Source of the DNA: Adhaeribacter pallidiroseus
GTDB lineage: Bacteria; Bacteroidota; Bacteroidia; Cytophagales; Hymenobacteraceae
Length of the DNA: 64,000 nucleotides
Assembly (NCBI RefSeq): GCF_003340495.1
Contig: NZ_QASA01000001.1
Span: forward strand, 2,666,001-2,730,000
Direction: 5' to 3'
Below are positions 38,623-47,794 of this stretch, one piece after another. Each line of letters opens with the position of its first letter. Position 1 is the stretch's first letter. The notes beneath the pieces were generated by a model. The model saw only the letters and a program-made list of their open reading frames with translations. It was not told the origin of the DNA and did not search any database. The position numbers and the translations under genes are program-made.

Positions 38623-39441
38623 TTAAACAAGCCCAGTTTCCTGCCCCTCTACATATTTTAAGTACCATTCCGGAAGTTCGGTAGCATGGTATATTATCTC
38701 CCCTTCCGGCGAGAGTTCGGCAATTAATACTGGTTGTTCCCCTTCAGAAGAGTTATCAAAAAGATAAGCTCGAGAACTGTTCTGCAATGCTTGTTTTAAG
38801 TTTTCAAGCGTTTTTTGATACCGCTGAATGATAGCATGATCGGGTACAGGATGGCCGCCCTGGGTTACGCGGTAATGAACCCTGCCAAGGTTGATTTTAA
38901 CATCTTTAGTAGTTACAAAATATAGATAAGTCCGGTACCCAGCAGCTTGAGCATTTTTAAGCAACGTTACTTTATCTTGGCCCGACATTACGGTTTCGAA
39001 AGAAAAAGATTGCCTGGTTGCCAGCAGCTCCTGCCTAAGCCAATCTGATAGAATGGCGGCCAAGTAATTTCCAACATAATCAGCCGAAAATCCGGACTGG
39101 GAATCAAGGAAAAACGGAACGGAGGAAAAATCCGCTACTGTGCTAGTTACTTTAAGGTTTGTAAATAAATGGCTTATACCTTTATTAATCGCCAACGGGT
39201 GGGTTGTAAAGAAAGCTATAAAATTGTTTTGCGCTGGAATTGGTAAATTATATTGTTCAAAAAGCAAGGTTGGCTGCTCACGAAGTTGTTTCAGAAACTC
39301 ATCCGCGTTAATGTAGTGCCCGAAAAATTCAGTTGATTCGTATCCCAGTTGTCCAAGTTTATGAGCGACATAGTCTTTCAGCACACTCTTACCAGAACCG
39401 TTAGGTCCGGCAAACATACGCAGGCGAAGCCAATTACTCAT
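38623..39441 (-). CDS. Zeta-toxin-family P-loop kinase
   Basis: 272 residues. The N-terminal Walker A motif GPNGSGKS near residues 12-19 and zeta-like features (HYINADEFLKQL, SFSFETVMSGQDKVTLLKNAQAAGYRTYLYFVTT, RVHYRVTQGGHPVPDHAIIQRY) fit the zeta-toxin domain, whose members phosphorylate UDP-N-acetylglucosamine or nucleotide-like substrates. An insert at about residues 65-115 is not typical of short zeta toxins. Its ATG overlaps the stop of the upstream 74-residue gene (ATGA at 39441-39438), showing translational coupling. Probably the toxin of a toxin-antitoxin pair. Confidence 0.8.
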   Translation of the reverse strand: MSNWLRLRMFAGPNGSGKSVLKDYVAHKLGQLGYESTEFFGHYINADEFLKQLREQPTLLFEQYNLPIPAQNNFIAFFTTHPLAINKGISHLFTNLKVTSTVADFSSVPFFLDSQSGFSADYVGNYLAAILSDWLRQELLATRQSFSFETVMSGQDKVTLLKNAQAAGYRTYLYFVTTKDVKINLGRVHYRVTQGGHPVPDHAIIQRYQKTLENLKQALQNSSRAYLFDNSSEGEQPVLIAELSPEGEIIYHATELPEWYLKYVEGQETGLV

Positions 39442-39662
39442 CTTATTCTAAATCCACTCTTACCAGGAATTACTTTTTTACCAGGTTTTACTTTTCCTAT
39501 TATTTTTTCATGGCCGTCTGAGCCGATTTCCACTATTTCGGAACCTCTTACAACAGTTACCGTCTGCCCGGAAGCAATAGCATTTTTATAAGCAGCTTTA
39601 AAAGCTTCCTGCGCTAATCCAGGAATAAGTTCTTCCGATTCTTCGTTTATATGCTTTTTCAT
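39438..39662 (-). CDS. Probable antitoxin or partner of the zeta-toxin-like kinase
   Basis: 74 residues from the ATG at 39662 (a longer open frame extends upstream without a good start). The N-terminal half is acidic and helical (MKKHINEESEELIPGLAQEA), the C-terminal half basic and beta-like (TVTVVRGSEIVEIGSDGHEK, ending PGKKVIPGKSGFRIR). It overlaps the kinase gene by the ATGA junction. It is not recognisably epsilon-like. Position and size suggest an antitoxin; function is inferred. Confidence 0.6.
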   Translation of the reverse strand: MKKHINEESEELIPGLAQEAFKAAYKNAIASGQTVTVVRGSEIVEIGSDGHEKIIGKVKPGKKVIPGKSGFRIR

Positions 39663-39772
39663 TAATGCAAGATTTAAGTTTATTAAATATACATAGAATA
39701 CAACAAAACGGTTTAGATTTCCAGTAACACTCAATAATAGCAAATCATTTTAAACGCGCCTAAAACAATCAT

Positions 39773-40069
39773 TCAACTTCCTATATCCAGAAAATAGCAA
39801 ATTTTGCTTACATCTACTTTCTGCCGTGCTTGCCACAATTCATAGTTCTTCTGTAGGTTTAACCAGAACTCCGGGGTGGTGCTAAACGCCACTGAAAGCT
39901 TCCGGGCCATTTTGGTGCTTATGCCCGTATGCCCATTTAAAATAAGTGATAAATGTTTACGGCTACTTTCTAAAGCTGCGGCTACTTCCGTTACGGTTTT
40001 ATTCAGGCCATTTATGTATTCCCGCAGTATTTCGCCGGGATGCGGCGGGTTGTGCATCATCATATTCAT
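39773..40069 (-). CDS. higA: HigA-family XRE antitoxin
   Basis: 98 residues. HigA signature HNPPHPGEILREYI opens the protein, followed by a helix-turn-helix (TVTEVAAALESSRKHLSLILNGHTGISTKMARKLSVAF) and the family motif TTPEFWLNLQKNYELWQA. It normally represses its own operon and neutralises the HigB mRNA interferase. No intact higB lies upstream: the minus-strand frame just ahead reads as a short stretch ending YLEYH at 40080, which could be a higB tail relic but is too short to be sure. It therefore looks like an orphan. Confidence 0.85.
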   Translation of the reverse strand: MNMMMHNPPHPGEILREYINGLNKTVTEVAAALESSRKHLSLILNGHTGISTKMARKLSVAFSTTPEFWLNLQKNYELWQARQKVDVSKICYFLDIGS

Positions 40070-40192
40070 ACGCTCTGATTTAATGGTATTCCAAATAATT
40101 TAGGTTCAGTACCTCCACTATTACTTTTACAAAAAGGAAGGTGCTATGTAGTGAGATAAAGTATAAAAATTTAAAAATTGTCCACAGTTTTA

Positions 40193-40496
40193 TCATCCTA
40201 CCATCTCATCCAAATTTTTATCCTTGTTCAGTAAGAACTGCTGCTGGTGGAGGAGTTCCAGTTTTTTTAAAATTTGGAGGAGTTGCTGCTGTTCGAGTAG
40301 GTCCAGGTTGCCGCTGATGATGCGGGATACTTGGCGGATGTGCTCTAGTGGGGAAAACAAAGCCGCTTTACCGCGGTCGTTACTGGTTAAGTATATCTTT
40401 CTTTTGTCGGCTTCGTCGCGGATTTTGTTTACCTAACCTTGCCGGATGAGGCGTTTGATAATTATGGTATTGATTTCTTCGCCCTCCTTTTGTTTT
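40193..40496 (-). pseudogene. MarR-family regulator remnant
   Basis: Read on the minus strand: KEGEEINTIIIKRLIRQG, stop (TAG at 40435-40433), then VNKIRDEADKRKIYLTSNDR and a helical C-terminus with KKLELLHQQQFLLNKD, ending at 40193. This is the recognition helix, wing (DEADKRKIYLT) and dimerisation helix of a MarR regulator, with an internal stop. The upstream sequence contains stop codons and no N-terminal half. A truncated, dead gene. Confidence 0.75.
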
Positions 40497-40630
40497 TAAC
40501 GAAAACCAAGTTCTTTACCATGAATCACGAAGAAAGGATTAAATATTAGTATCCTACTAAAGAAGGTTTTTATCTATCTTTCCTGTTGGTAAGCTGATTC
40601 TTGCTATACTTTTACTAAGTCTTTCTTTAA

Positions 40631-41623
40631 ATGAGCAAAAAATACCGGGTAGTTATTACTGACTTTTTGAGCGATTCTCTGGAAACAGAAACTAAAATTT
40701 TAAATAATCTGGCCGATGTAGTGGCTCTGAATGCTTTTTCAGAAGAAGATTTAATGGGAAAAATAGAAGAAGCGGATGCGGTTATTTTGTATCATTTGCT
40801 TACTATTTCTAAAAACACCATTGCTCGGCTTAAAAACTGCCGTTTAATCGTTCGGGCCGGGGTTGGAATCGACAATGTAGATTACCGGTATGCCCGCACT
40901 TGCAATATACCGGTTGTAAACATTCCGGATTACGGTTCAGAAGATGTGGCGGATACGGCCATGGGCATGTTGCTTTCGCTGATGCGCGGAGTGCATTTTT
41001 TAAATTCCCGCCTGCGCGCCGGACAAGGCGAGTGGAGTTATACTCAAGTGCAGCCACTGCGCCGTTTGCGCGGTTGTTCTTTGGGAATAATAGGTCTTGG
41101 TCGGATTGGTACCGCCATGGCCTTGCGGGCCAAAAGTTTGGGCATGGAGGTAAGCTTTTACGATCCTTATAAACCCGATGGCTATGATAAAGCCTTGGGC
41201 ATTAAACGGGTGGAAACCTTGCCCGAATTGTTGGAAAAATCGCAGGTAGTAAGCTTGCATTGTCCTTTAACCGAAGAAACGCAGCACTTAATTAATGCCT
41301 GTTCTTTGGCGTATATGGCACCGGGCGCTTACCTGATTAATACCGCCCGCGGCGCTGTAGTGGATACCAGCATTATACCAGAAGCTTTGGTAAGTGGCCA
41401 ATTAGCCGGAGCGGCCTTGGATGTGTTGGAACAAGAACCACCCGGTAATAATCCGCTTATCCAGGCCTGGCAGGATCCGCAACACTCGGCTCACCACCGC
41501 CTTATTCTTAATCCGCACGCGGCTTTTTACTCCGAAGAAGGTTTGGCCGAAATAAGAGTAAGAAGCGCTCAGGCTTGTTTAAATGCTCTCGCGGGCAAGC
41601 CTTTGCGAAACGTTATTAATTAA
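40631..41623 (+). CDS. D-2-hydroxyacid dehydrogenase, CtBP-like
   Basis: 330 residues, NAD-dependent. Nucleotide-binding loop GLGRIGTAMALRAKSLGMEVSFYDP near 150-175, substrate/cofactor segment AGVGIDNVDYRYA near 78-90, conserved INTARGAVVDTS near 238 (Arg), and the acidic residue in AALDVLEQEP (Glu) and catalytic His in LNPHAAFYS. The overall pattern resembles C-terminal-binding-protein/phosphoglycerate-dehydrogenase-like enzymes. Cytosolic; single gene. Substrate not predictable. Confidence 0.9.
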   Translation: MSKKYRVVITDFLSDSLETETKILNNLADVVALNAFSEEDLMGKIEEADAVILYHLLTISKNTIARLKNCRLIVRAGVGIDNVDYRYARTCNIPVVNIPDYGSEDVADTAMGMLLSLMRGVHFLNSRLRAGQGEWSYTQVQPLRRLRGCSLGIIGLGRIGTAMALRAKSLGMEVSFYDPYKPDGYDKALGIKRVETLPELLEKSQVVSLHCPLTEETQHLINACSLAYMAPGAYLINTARGAVVDTSIIPEALVSGQLAGAALDVLEQEPPGNNPLIQAWQDPQHSAHHRLILNPHAAFYSEEGLAEIRVRSAQACLNALAGKPLRNVIN

Positions 41624-41722
41624 GAAATAGATTCGGATCATCATAAACATACCAGTGTACTTTCAAATTAAATTTTAAAAATAAAGCTAGTTTTCCCATT
41701 ATGTGAGAAATCTTTTAACCCA

Positions 41723-41764
41723 AATTTCTAATTCATAATTTCTAATTTTTAATTCGGCCAAGCA
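41723..41764 (-). repeat. 42-nt inverted repeat, left copy (abuts beta-helix gene stop)
   Basis: The reverse complement of this stretch matches 43856-43897 at 38 of 42 positions, including the perfect core AAAAATTAGAAATTATGAAT. It ends exactly at the stop codon of the beta-helix gene (41765). Confidence 0.75.
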
Positions 41765-43738
41765 TTACCGGTAAAAAGGCTGATCTTGGTTTCCTCGGGG
41801 GCCGTACACCGGCACAGGCTCTCCTGCTTCTAAAGCCCCCAAATCCGGGGCATTGCCCTTATAATTAGCGTTTATATTCGGCAGTTTCAATCCGGCGTCA
41901 ACGGCTTTACTTTTTGGTTTAAGTTGAAATGAAAAATCCGTGGCGTGGTAAATACCGTGTGGTTTGGCGGGGTCGGGTGCTTGCAAATTTTTAAAAATAG
42001 AGTAATCCAGTTCCACGCTGTGTGCTTCTAGGCCGCTGGCTTTTGTTAAACTGGTTATATTGGGGAAAGCTAGGGCATCTTTCACGGTTATATTATAATC
42101 GCGGAGTTGTTCTTTGGCCGGCGAAACCCAACGGAACTGATCGGCGCTGGCCCGATTGGGCCGGTAACCGTTATAATCGGAAGTAGAATAAGCAGTTGCA
42201 TTCGGGAAAATAATAAGCGGCCTTTGCGGGGCATCGGTACCTAAAAACAAATTATTGCGGAAATGGGCGTTGGAGAATGTTTGTGGATTTACATTCTCCG
42301 AAATAAAGGTATTGTGATACACTATTAGCCCCGCTGGTTTCGACATAAATTTAAGCGCACAACCATTAGGAATATGATAGAGCACATTCCGGATAAAATA
42401 GGCCGGTCCGCCAAAAATAGGTTGCGCACTTAACCCGCATTGCGCGGCATTTACCCCCCGGTTACGCATCACCCGGATATTATGCACTCCCCCATCGGCT
42501 TCAATAAAATCATCCACCATTAAATGAATATCATTATTGTAGATGTCTATGGCTACCGCTTTTTGCGCGGAGTCTGGAGTACCGTAGGTAGATACCGTAA
42601 TGGCATCGTGAAAGTAGGCTACCGCGTTATGGCAGATAACATGACCAGAACCATACACTTTTACCGCAAAATAACTTTTTAGCGGGGTAGGTGCGTACAA
42701 ACCTGGGTTCGCCCATCCTACTAAATAATGCCGGTCATCACGGCCCAGAATAATATTATCGGCTATGTAAAAGTTTTTGGAACCGGCGTATTCGGTGGTG
42801 AGTGCTATACCTACATCTTCTATCCGGCAATTTCGCACGGTTAGGTCGGTAGCACCCAGCACTTCTTTCTGGCCGGCGGCAAAAGCCACATCGGTGTTCC
42901 GGATTGTTAAATTTTCAAAAATATGATAAGCGGTGGCCATTACATCGAAAAGTTGGTGCGCCCCTGCCCCATCGAAAATAGCCGCGCCATCACCGGCTCC
43001 CCGAATCACAATGGGTTTATCGGCAGTTCCTTTGGCGGTTAAAACGTAGGTGCCATCAAACGGAATCCCATGCGGCTCCACGTAATTTAATCGATCGGCT
43101 TTATACAAACCGGCGTGCACCAGTATAATATCGCCAGGTTGTACTTTGCGCTCACTCACTACCGACCAATCTCCAAGTCCGGAACCGTAGTAGGCGGCTT
43201 TCAGTCCCAGAAAAGAAGGTTCTTGTTTTGGCCCTTTCCAGTCCGGTGGGTACACGTGCAGCACCCGTCCGACTGTGGCAGCTTTAGGCTCAATTCGGGT
43301 TCTTACTTTTACCACCTGCACTGCGGTGCCTTGCACGCCATCAGGGTCCAGCATGGTTAAACGGCATTCGTACTCCGTACCTGGCTCCAGGTCCAGGATA
43401 CTTCCGGCAAATCCATTAGGTACCGTATAATCCAGAAACTCCGTTTCGCGAATAACGCGTTCCCCACCTATGCGCAACAGCGGCAGCGCGTCCAGCCAAA
43501 TATTAGTGCCGGTTTTTCGAAAAGCTACCTGAACGGTTGCATTCCGGTTATTATCGCCATTAATAGACCAATCAAAACCTAGATTTAGTAAAGTAGGAGG
43601 TTCTACGGTTAACTGACCCGGAACTACGGCGTTTTCCGCTTTTAAAAGTACCGGAAACAAAAGCAAACCGAACAAACAAACAATGTAATGGCCAAACCAA
43701 AGGTTGGGTCGGATTAAGAAAACGTAAAATTTCTGCAT
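41765..43738 (-). CDS. Exported parallel beta-helix protein
   Basis: 657 residues with a signal peptide (hydrophobic stretch HYIVCLFGLLLFPVLLKA). Residues ~40-150 are an Ig/fibronectin-like module (LLNLGFDWSINGDNNRNATV, then LDLEPGTEYECRLTMLDPDG); from ~185 short repeating strands suggest a right-handed beta-helix (DIILVHAGLYKADRLNYVEP, GSGHVICHNAVAYFHDAITV, IYNNDIHLMVDDFIEADGG). Such proteins are often polysaccharide lyases or hydrolases, but no catalytic residues can be named. It lies downstream of the CE15-type gene and is bracketed by 42-nt inverted repeats. Confidence 0.75.
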   Translation of the reverse strand: MQKFYVFLIRPNLWFGHYIVCLFGLLLFPVLLKAENAVVPGQLTVEPPTLLNLGFDWSINGDNNRNATVQVAFRKTGTNIWLDALPLLRIGGERVIRETEFLDYTVPNGFAGSILDLEPGTEYECRLTMLDPDGVQGTAVQVVKVRTRIEPKAATVGRVLHVYPPDWKGPKQEPSFLGLKAAYYGSGLGDWSVVSERKVQPGDIILVHAGLYKADRLNYVEPHGIPFDGTYVLTAKGTADKPIVIRGAGDGAAIFDGAGAHQLFDVMATAYHIFENLTIRNTDVAFAAGQKEVLGATDLTVRNCRIEDVGIALTTEYAGSKNFYIADNIILGRDDRHYLVGWANPGLYAPTPLKSYFAVKVYGSGHVICHNAVAYFHDAITVSTYGTPDSAQKAVAIDIYNNDIHLMVDDFIEADGGVHNIRVMRNRGVNAAQCGLSAQPIFGGPAYFIRNVLYHIPNGCALKFMSKPAGLIVYHNTFISENVNPQTFSNAHFRNNLFLGTDAPQRPLIIFPNATAYSTSDYNGYRPNRASADQFRWVSPAKEQLRDYNITVKDALAFPNITSLTKASGLEAHSVELDYSIFKNLQAPDPAKPHGIYHATDFSFQLKPKSKAVDAGLKLPNINANYKGNAPDLGALEAGEPVPVYGPRGNQDQPFYR

Positions 43739-44135
43739 GACAAGTGGGCGCGAATAATTATTGCGGTGAAAGCAGGCTAAATACGTAATGGTTCGTATTA
43801 ACTGCCTCTAACGAATATAAGAATCCGTGTAATTTAAGAAAATGTCCGATTTTAATGCTTTGCCAAATCAAAAATTAGAAATTATGAATTTGAAATTCAG
43901 GCCTAAATAGATTTCAAGCGACGAGCAATATTCATCCTATTTTTACAAAGTAAATTTGGCGATGCACTGGCAAGTATGTTAAAACGATTTTATGAAGCTT
44001 CATTCGGTTTATTAAAGTTATTTTGTACAAATCATATCAGTAAGTAACCGATAAGATGCTAGCGGCATGACTGAATAAAGTGAAATAGCATCATCCAAAT
44101 AACACCACAACTAATCTCAATTTAATGGAAAATAG
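43739..44135. other. Non-coding interval upstream of the beta-helix gene
   Basis: It holds the right copy of the 42-nt inverted repeat (43856-43897) and presumably the promoter for the beta-helix gene. No gene is supported. Confidence 0.45.
43856..43897 (+). repeat. 42-nt inverted repeat, right copy
   Basis: Inverted partner of 41723-41764, located 118 nt upstream of the beta-helix gene's start. The pair encloses that gene and its promoter, about 2.1 kb. Confidence 0.75.
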
Positions 44136-44172
44136 AAAGCCGCTGCTGGGCAATCCTGCTGCGGCTTTTTTT
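44136..44172. terminator. Terminator downstream of the CE15-type gene
   Basis: AAAGCCGC (44136-44143) pairs with GCGGCTTT (44161-44168), with further GCTG/CCTG-type pairing near the loop and a T-run to 44172. It is the first hairpin after the minus-strand gene that ends at 44208. Confidence 0.6.
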
Positions 44173-44207
44173 AAAATTATTGTTTATTAGCTTCTATTTC
44201 CTTTTAC

Positions 44208-45752
44208 TTACCGGTTAGCTGTAAGCGATTTATAACCGATCATTTTGTTGGCCCACGGAATAAAATACTTAATGTTAGGCGCATCGGTATGGCCACCATC
44301 GTGCTGACGCCAAGCGAGTTCCCCCTCCAGCATATCCACGTTTACGCCCGGCATTTTGGCCGTTTTGTAGCTTTCCGTTACTCCTAAATCTCTTGCTCCT
44401 AACAACTTAAAAACGGGTCCGGCGGCTACGGTGGCCATGTAGCTGCCTTGCTGATCGAGCCATTTAGAATCGCCTTTTTCCGGGATACCGTAACTAATAA
44501 AGGTTGGCCGCGGCGCGCATAAAGCTATTAATTGGTGGGCGTCCACGGGAATATCGTGGGCGTTTTTACTCCCGAAAGTAGCCTGGGAAGCCCCGTATTT
44601 TAAAAAATTACCGGCCATCCAGTGGTACTCGCCGCTGCCGGTTAAACTTTCTACCGCCTCGCCAAAATTACGTCGGTGTAACTTGGTGCCGCCCTCACCC
44701 GCCGAACCAATTAAACCTAAAGCAAAGCGCTGGTCAAATGCTTGGGTCACCAAAGCTGCTTTCCCGTACCGCGAAACTCCTTCAATTCCTACGCGTTTAG
44801 CATCTACAGCAGGATCCGTTTCTAAATAATCTAAGCCCCGCGATGCTCCCCAGGCCCAAGCGCGTAAGGCTCCCCAATCATCGGGTTTGCGCGGCTGTCC
44901 TTTGTTTACCAATCCAATGATCCCCTTCGTTAAACCCGCCCCATTATCGGCCTGAATACTGCCGGGTTCTATTAACACGTAACCCCAACCAGCCGCTAAT
45001 AACTGATTAGGCGTAGGTGGATCGCCAACAGGCGCACCCATCGGGAAGGTTGTTGGCGCAGCCGGAATGGGTGTATAAGCCGGAAATTGCTCGAAAATAG
45101 CTTTTAAAGATGGATCATTTTTAACAAGTAAATCCTTTAAAGCATTATTAATTTTTTCTAGGCTTTCCTTGGAAGGTTGCGCTGGAGCCGGCAAAGCACT
45201 GCGGCTAAACATCATGAGAACCGGTACCGGTCCTTTGGCATTGGCGGGTGTTACTACCGTCATGGCCATATTAACTTCTAACTGCGGGTACTCGCTATTA
45301 TCTACCTGGCCCACTAACTGCTTGGCTATTACGGGTGTCCACCCTACCATTTCCCGTTCGTTGATCAACACTTTCCAGTTTACTTTCGGCACTTGCTTCG
45401 GTACCCGCCCCACTACTTCTTTTTCAAAATCCTCGATAATTTCGGGGCGCCGTTGCTTCCACCATTGCTCAGGCGTGGTTACTTTTTTGCCGTTTTTTAA
45501 GGTTAATACTTCTGGTAAGTTTGGGTACGGATTTGCCAATGCCTCATCGTAGTTTGCGTGGTTTGGAGCTGTTTCATCCCCGCTTGGTCCGGGCCGCAAA
45601 GATTTAATGCCTAACTGCTGCATCATGTTCTGATGATCCTGCTCCGTGGTAAAACTTACTGGTGCAGGATTTTTTTTGTCAGCCGAAGGTGTATGCTGGG
45701 CCAAAGCCGTGGAAATAGTTAAAACGAAAAGTAAAAAACCGACTTTTTTCAT
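44208..45752 (-). CDS. CE15-type glucuronoyl esterase-like hydrolase
   Basis: 514 residues with a signal peptide (MKKVGFLLFVLTISTALAQ). An alpha/beta hydrolase with the CE15 nucleophile motif G-x-S-R-x-G-K (GVSRYGKAA) and a catalytic His candidate in WRQHDGGHTDAPN. The N-terminal extension contains NYDEALANPYPNLPEVLTLK. CE15 enzymes cut ester links between lignin and 4-O-methylglucuronic acid of xylan. It is downstream of the minus-strand susC-susD pair, suggesting plant cell-wall glycan use. Relatives can act on other uronate esters. Confidence 0.84.
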   Translation of the reverse strand: MKKVGFLLFVLTISTALAQHTPSADKKNPAPVSFTTEQDHQNMMQQLGIKSLRPGPSGDETAPNHANYDEALANPYPNLPEVLTLKNGKKVTTPEQWWKQRRPEIIEDFEKEVVGRVPKQVPKVNWKVLINEREMVGWTPVIAKQLVGQVDNSEYPQLEVNMAMTVVTPANAKGPVPVLMMFSRSALPAPAQPSKESLEKINNALKDLLVKNDPSLKAIFEQFPAYTPIPAAPTTFPMGAPVGDPPTPNQLLAAGWGYVLIEPGSIQADNGAGLTKGIIGLVNKGQPRKPDDWGALRAWAWGASRGLDYLETDPAVDAKRVGIEGVSRYGKAALVTQAFDQRFALGLIGSAGEGGTKLHRRNFGEAVESLTGSGEYHWMAGNFLKYGASQATFGSKNAHDIPVDAHQLIALCAPRPTFISYGIPEKGDSKWLDQQGSYMATVAAGPVFKLLGARDLGVTESYKTAKMPGVNVDMLEGELAWRQHDGGHTDAPNIKYFIPWANKMIGYKSLTANR

Positions 45753-46099
45753 AAACTTATTTTATATGTAAAGCACCTGATTCGTGTAAAAACAAGACTT
45801 TCGGTAATAATTATGCCTTTTCTAATTTAGCGTTTGGCCTTGGATTACAAAACAGTTCAAACAAGCATTAAAGGCTTCTTAGAAATTAAAATTTTTAAAA
45901 TCTTCTTTTATTTGTTTGAATTAGCGGGCTTGCTTATAGAAGCTTAGGTTCCAAAACGAAAGACTGTGAAGATAATTTAATTCTGAAGATTTTCAGAGGT
46001 TTTAACTTTTTATAAAGCCGCTGATTCGTAAACAAAAGTTATAGAAAAGTAACTAATGTGCGCTGTTCAACTTTTTTAAATTTTAGACTTGATAGCAAC
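45753..46099. other. Interval between the SusD and esterase genes
   Basis: About 350 nt, AT-rich, with no supported gene. It probably carries a separate promoter for the esterase, but no exact TAnnTTTG element was found on the minus strand. Confidence 0.35.
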
Positions 46100-46134
46100 A
46101 AAAAAAGCCCTGAATAAATCTCCAGGACTTTTTT
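46100..46134 (-). terminator. Terminator of the minus-strand susC-susD operon
   Basis: AAAAAAAGCCCTG and CAGGACTTTTTT pair across a 10-nt loop with one position that is G-U on the minus strand. On the minus strand it follows the SusD stop (46161) by 27 nt and ends in a U-run. Confidence 0.75.
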
Positions 46135-46160
46135 GTTAATTAGAATTTTAAATTTTTCAC

Positions 46161-47771
46161 CTATTCCGTACCACCATCCCACCAAACTTTGGTAGTGTAA
46201 GTATCGGGTTTAGTTGCGCCGGTTAAGTAATTTTGATTACCAGCAGCTTCTGTAGCCGGGTATTTCAACCGTACCGGAATAGTACCATTCGTTACATTGC
46301 CTTGGTAATTAACCGGGGTTAACTGCGGCGTGTCGGTTCTTCTCCAATCCGACCAGGCTTCCCACCAGTTAAAGAATTTGTTTACCCATAGTTGCTCGTA
46401 AATCATAGGCAAGGCTGCTTTGGCTACGCCGTAGGGGTAAGTAGTTAAGTAAGTAGCCACTGCTGCGTCCGAAACAGTGAGGGAAGCATCGTAGGGTGTA
46501 TACATTTGCATAGAGGCTTTAACCCCGGCATTGTAATGATCTGCGGCTGTACCGGTAATTCCTGTGCCAATGCCTCTTTCCAGTGCTTCGGCTAATAACA
46601 GTTCAACCTCGCCGTAGTTCATCACCATGTAAGGCTCGTCCAGTTGCAGCATCAGGAAATTGATCCGGGAGTACGTTTTGCTTTGATCAACTGGTTTACC
46701 TTCCAGAGCATCCAAGCCACTCTGATCGAAACCATTGGGCATGCCTTTTTGAGCTAACGGATCGATGTTTATTGGTTTCCATTCTGCCGCGGACCAATCA
46801 GCAATACCGCCACTTAAAATCATTAAGCGAGGATCGTCGTCGGTGCTTATGCCGGAGTTAGCGCCTTTCAGAAAATCAACCAAGGTTTTACTCAAGTAAG
46901 AAGGCTGTCCACCATCACCAGGATAAAATGCCCGGGAAATACCGTTTTGGTTAGTCCATTGACTAGGACCGGCCGCCATTTTTACCCAAACGTTATCGGC
47001 GTTGCTGGTAAATACGCCACCGGCCACTGCTTTGGTAACATATTGCTTCGCTAAGTCGGGGTTTACATTAGAAACCCGCATGGCTAAGCGCAGCATAAGC
47101 GAATAACCCCATGTTTTCCATTTAGCTACATCACCGTTGTAGATAAAGTCCGATTTAGAAAAGCCTTCGTCCGGATTGGCAGCGTTTAAAGCCGCTGAAG
47201 CTTCATCTAATTCTTTCAATAAATCAGCATATATGGCTGATTGCTTATCGTATTTTGGAAAGAAAATAGTTTCCATACCTTGATTCGCTTCAAAGTAAGG
47301 CACATTCCCGTAAAAGTCCGTTAACCGGTGAAAGCTGAAAGCCTTTATAATCCGGGAGGCATTGCGCAAATTCTGGTACTTGCCTTCGGCAAATCCGCCG
47401 GGGTTGGTTTGTTTTAAAATCTCGGCAATGTTTTTTAACTGGTCGTTGTAGGTAAATTCAAAAGGCGCGGCTGCCGTTTCAAAGTTATCCTGATACTTAT
47501 CGCCCGGTGCAATACCGCCGCCCGCATTCGCCAAGTGCTGAATAGCATAAGCGGTCATACCAATGTTGGTTCGCCAATCAATAAACCGGTTATCACCAGC
47601 TGAACCGTTCGAACCAATGCCTAACTCGGCGGCCGTAAAGAGGTAATTTAAATCGATTTGATTAACGGCCTGCGGGTTTACATTTAAATTATGAAGTTCA
47701 TCCGTATCGCAGCCGGCCAGGGGAAGTGCCATCCCGAAGGCCCCTAATAGTATTTTATGTATGTATTTCAT
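46161..47771 (-). CDS. SusD-like outer-membrane lipoprotein
   Basis: 536 residues from the Met at 47771 (MKYIHKILLGAFGMALPLAGC), with lipobox LAGC. An upstream in-frame ATG at 47798 would hide the signal peptide. The sequence reads as the SusD-like_2 subtype: NVNPQAVNQIDLNYLFTAAE near the start, SRIIKAFSFHRLTDFYGNVPY, MNYGEVELLLAEAL and KFFNWWEAWSDWRRTD. It binds the transported glycan with the SusC encoded just upstream; the two genes are separated by 23 nt. Confidence 0.93.
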   Translation of the reverse strand: MKYIHKILLGAFGMALPLAGCDTDELHNLNVNPQAVNQIDLNYLFTAAELGIGSNGSAGDNRFIDWRTNIGMTAYAIQHLANAGGGIAPGDKYQDNFETAAAPFEFTYNDQLKNIAEILKQTNPGGFAEGKYQNLRNASRIIKAFSFHRLTDFYGNVPYFEANQGMETIFFPKYDKQSAIYADLLKELDEASAALNAANPDEGFSKSDFIYNGDVAKWKTWGYSLMLRLAMRVSNVNPDLAKQYVTKAVAGGVFTSNADNVWVKMAAGPSQWTNQNGISRAFYPGDGGQPSYLSKTLVDFLKGANSGISTDDDPRLMILSGGIADWSAAEWKPINIDPLAQKGMPNGFDQSGLDALEGKPVDQSKTYSRINFLMLQLDEPYMVMNYGEVELLLAEALERGIGTGITGTAADHYNAGVKASMQMYTPYDASLTVSDAAVATYLTTYPYGVAKAALPMIYEQLWVNKFFNWWEAWSDWRRTDTPQLTPVNYQGNVTNGTIPVRLKYPATEAAGNQNYLTGATKPDTYTTKVWWDGGTE

Positions 47772-47794
47772 TTTCGTGTTTACATTTAAATAGA

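Noticed and set aside
40080-40140. Possible HigB C-terminal relic ahead of higA
   Set aside because: Only about 19 residues with weak resemblance; mentioned with higA but not annotated as a gene.
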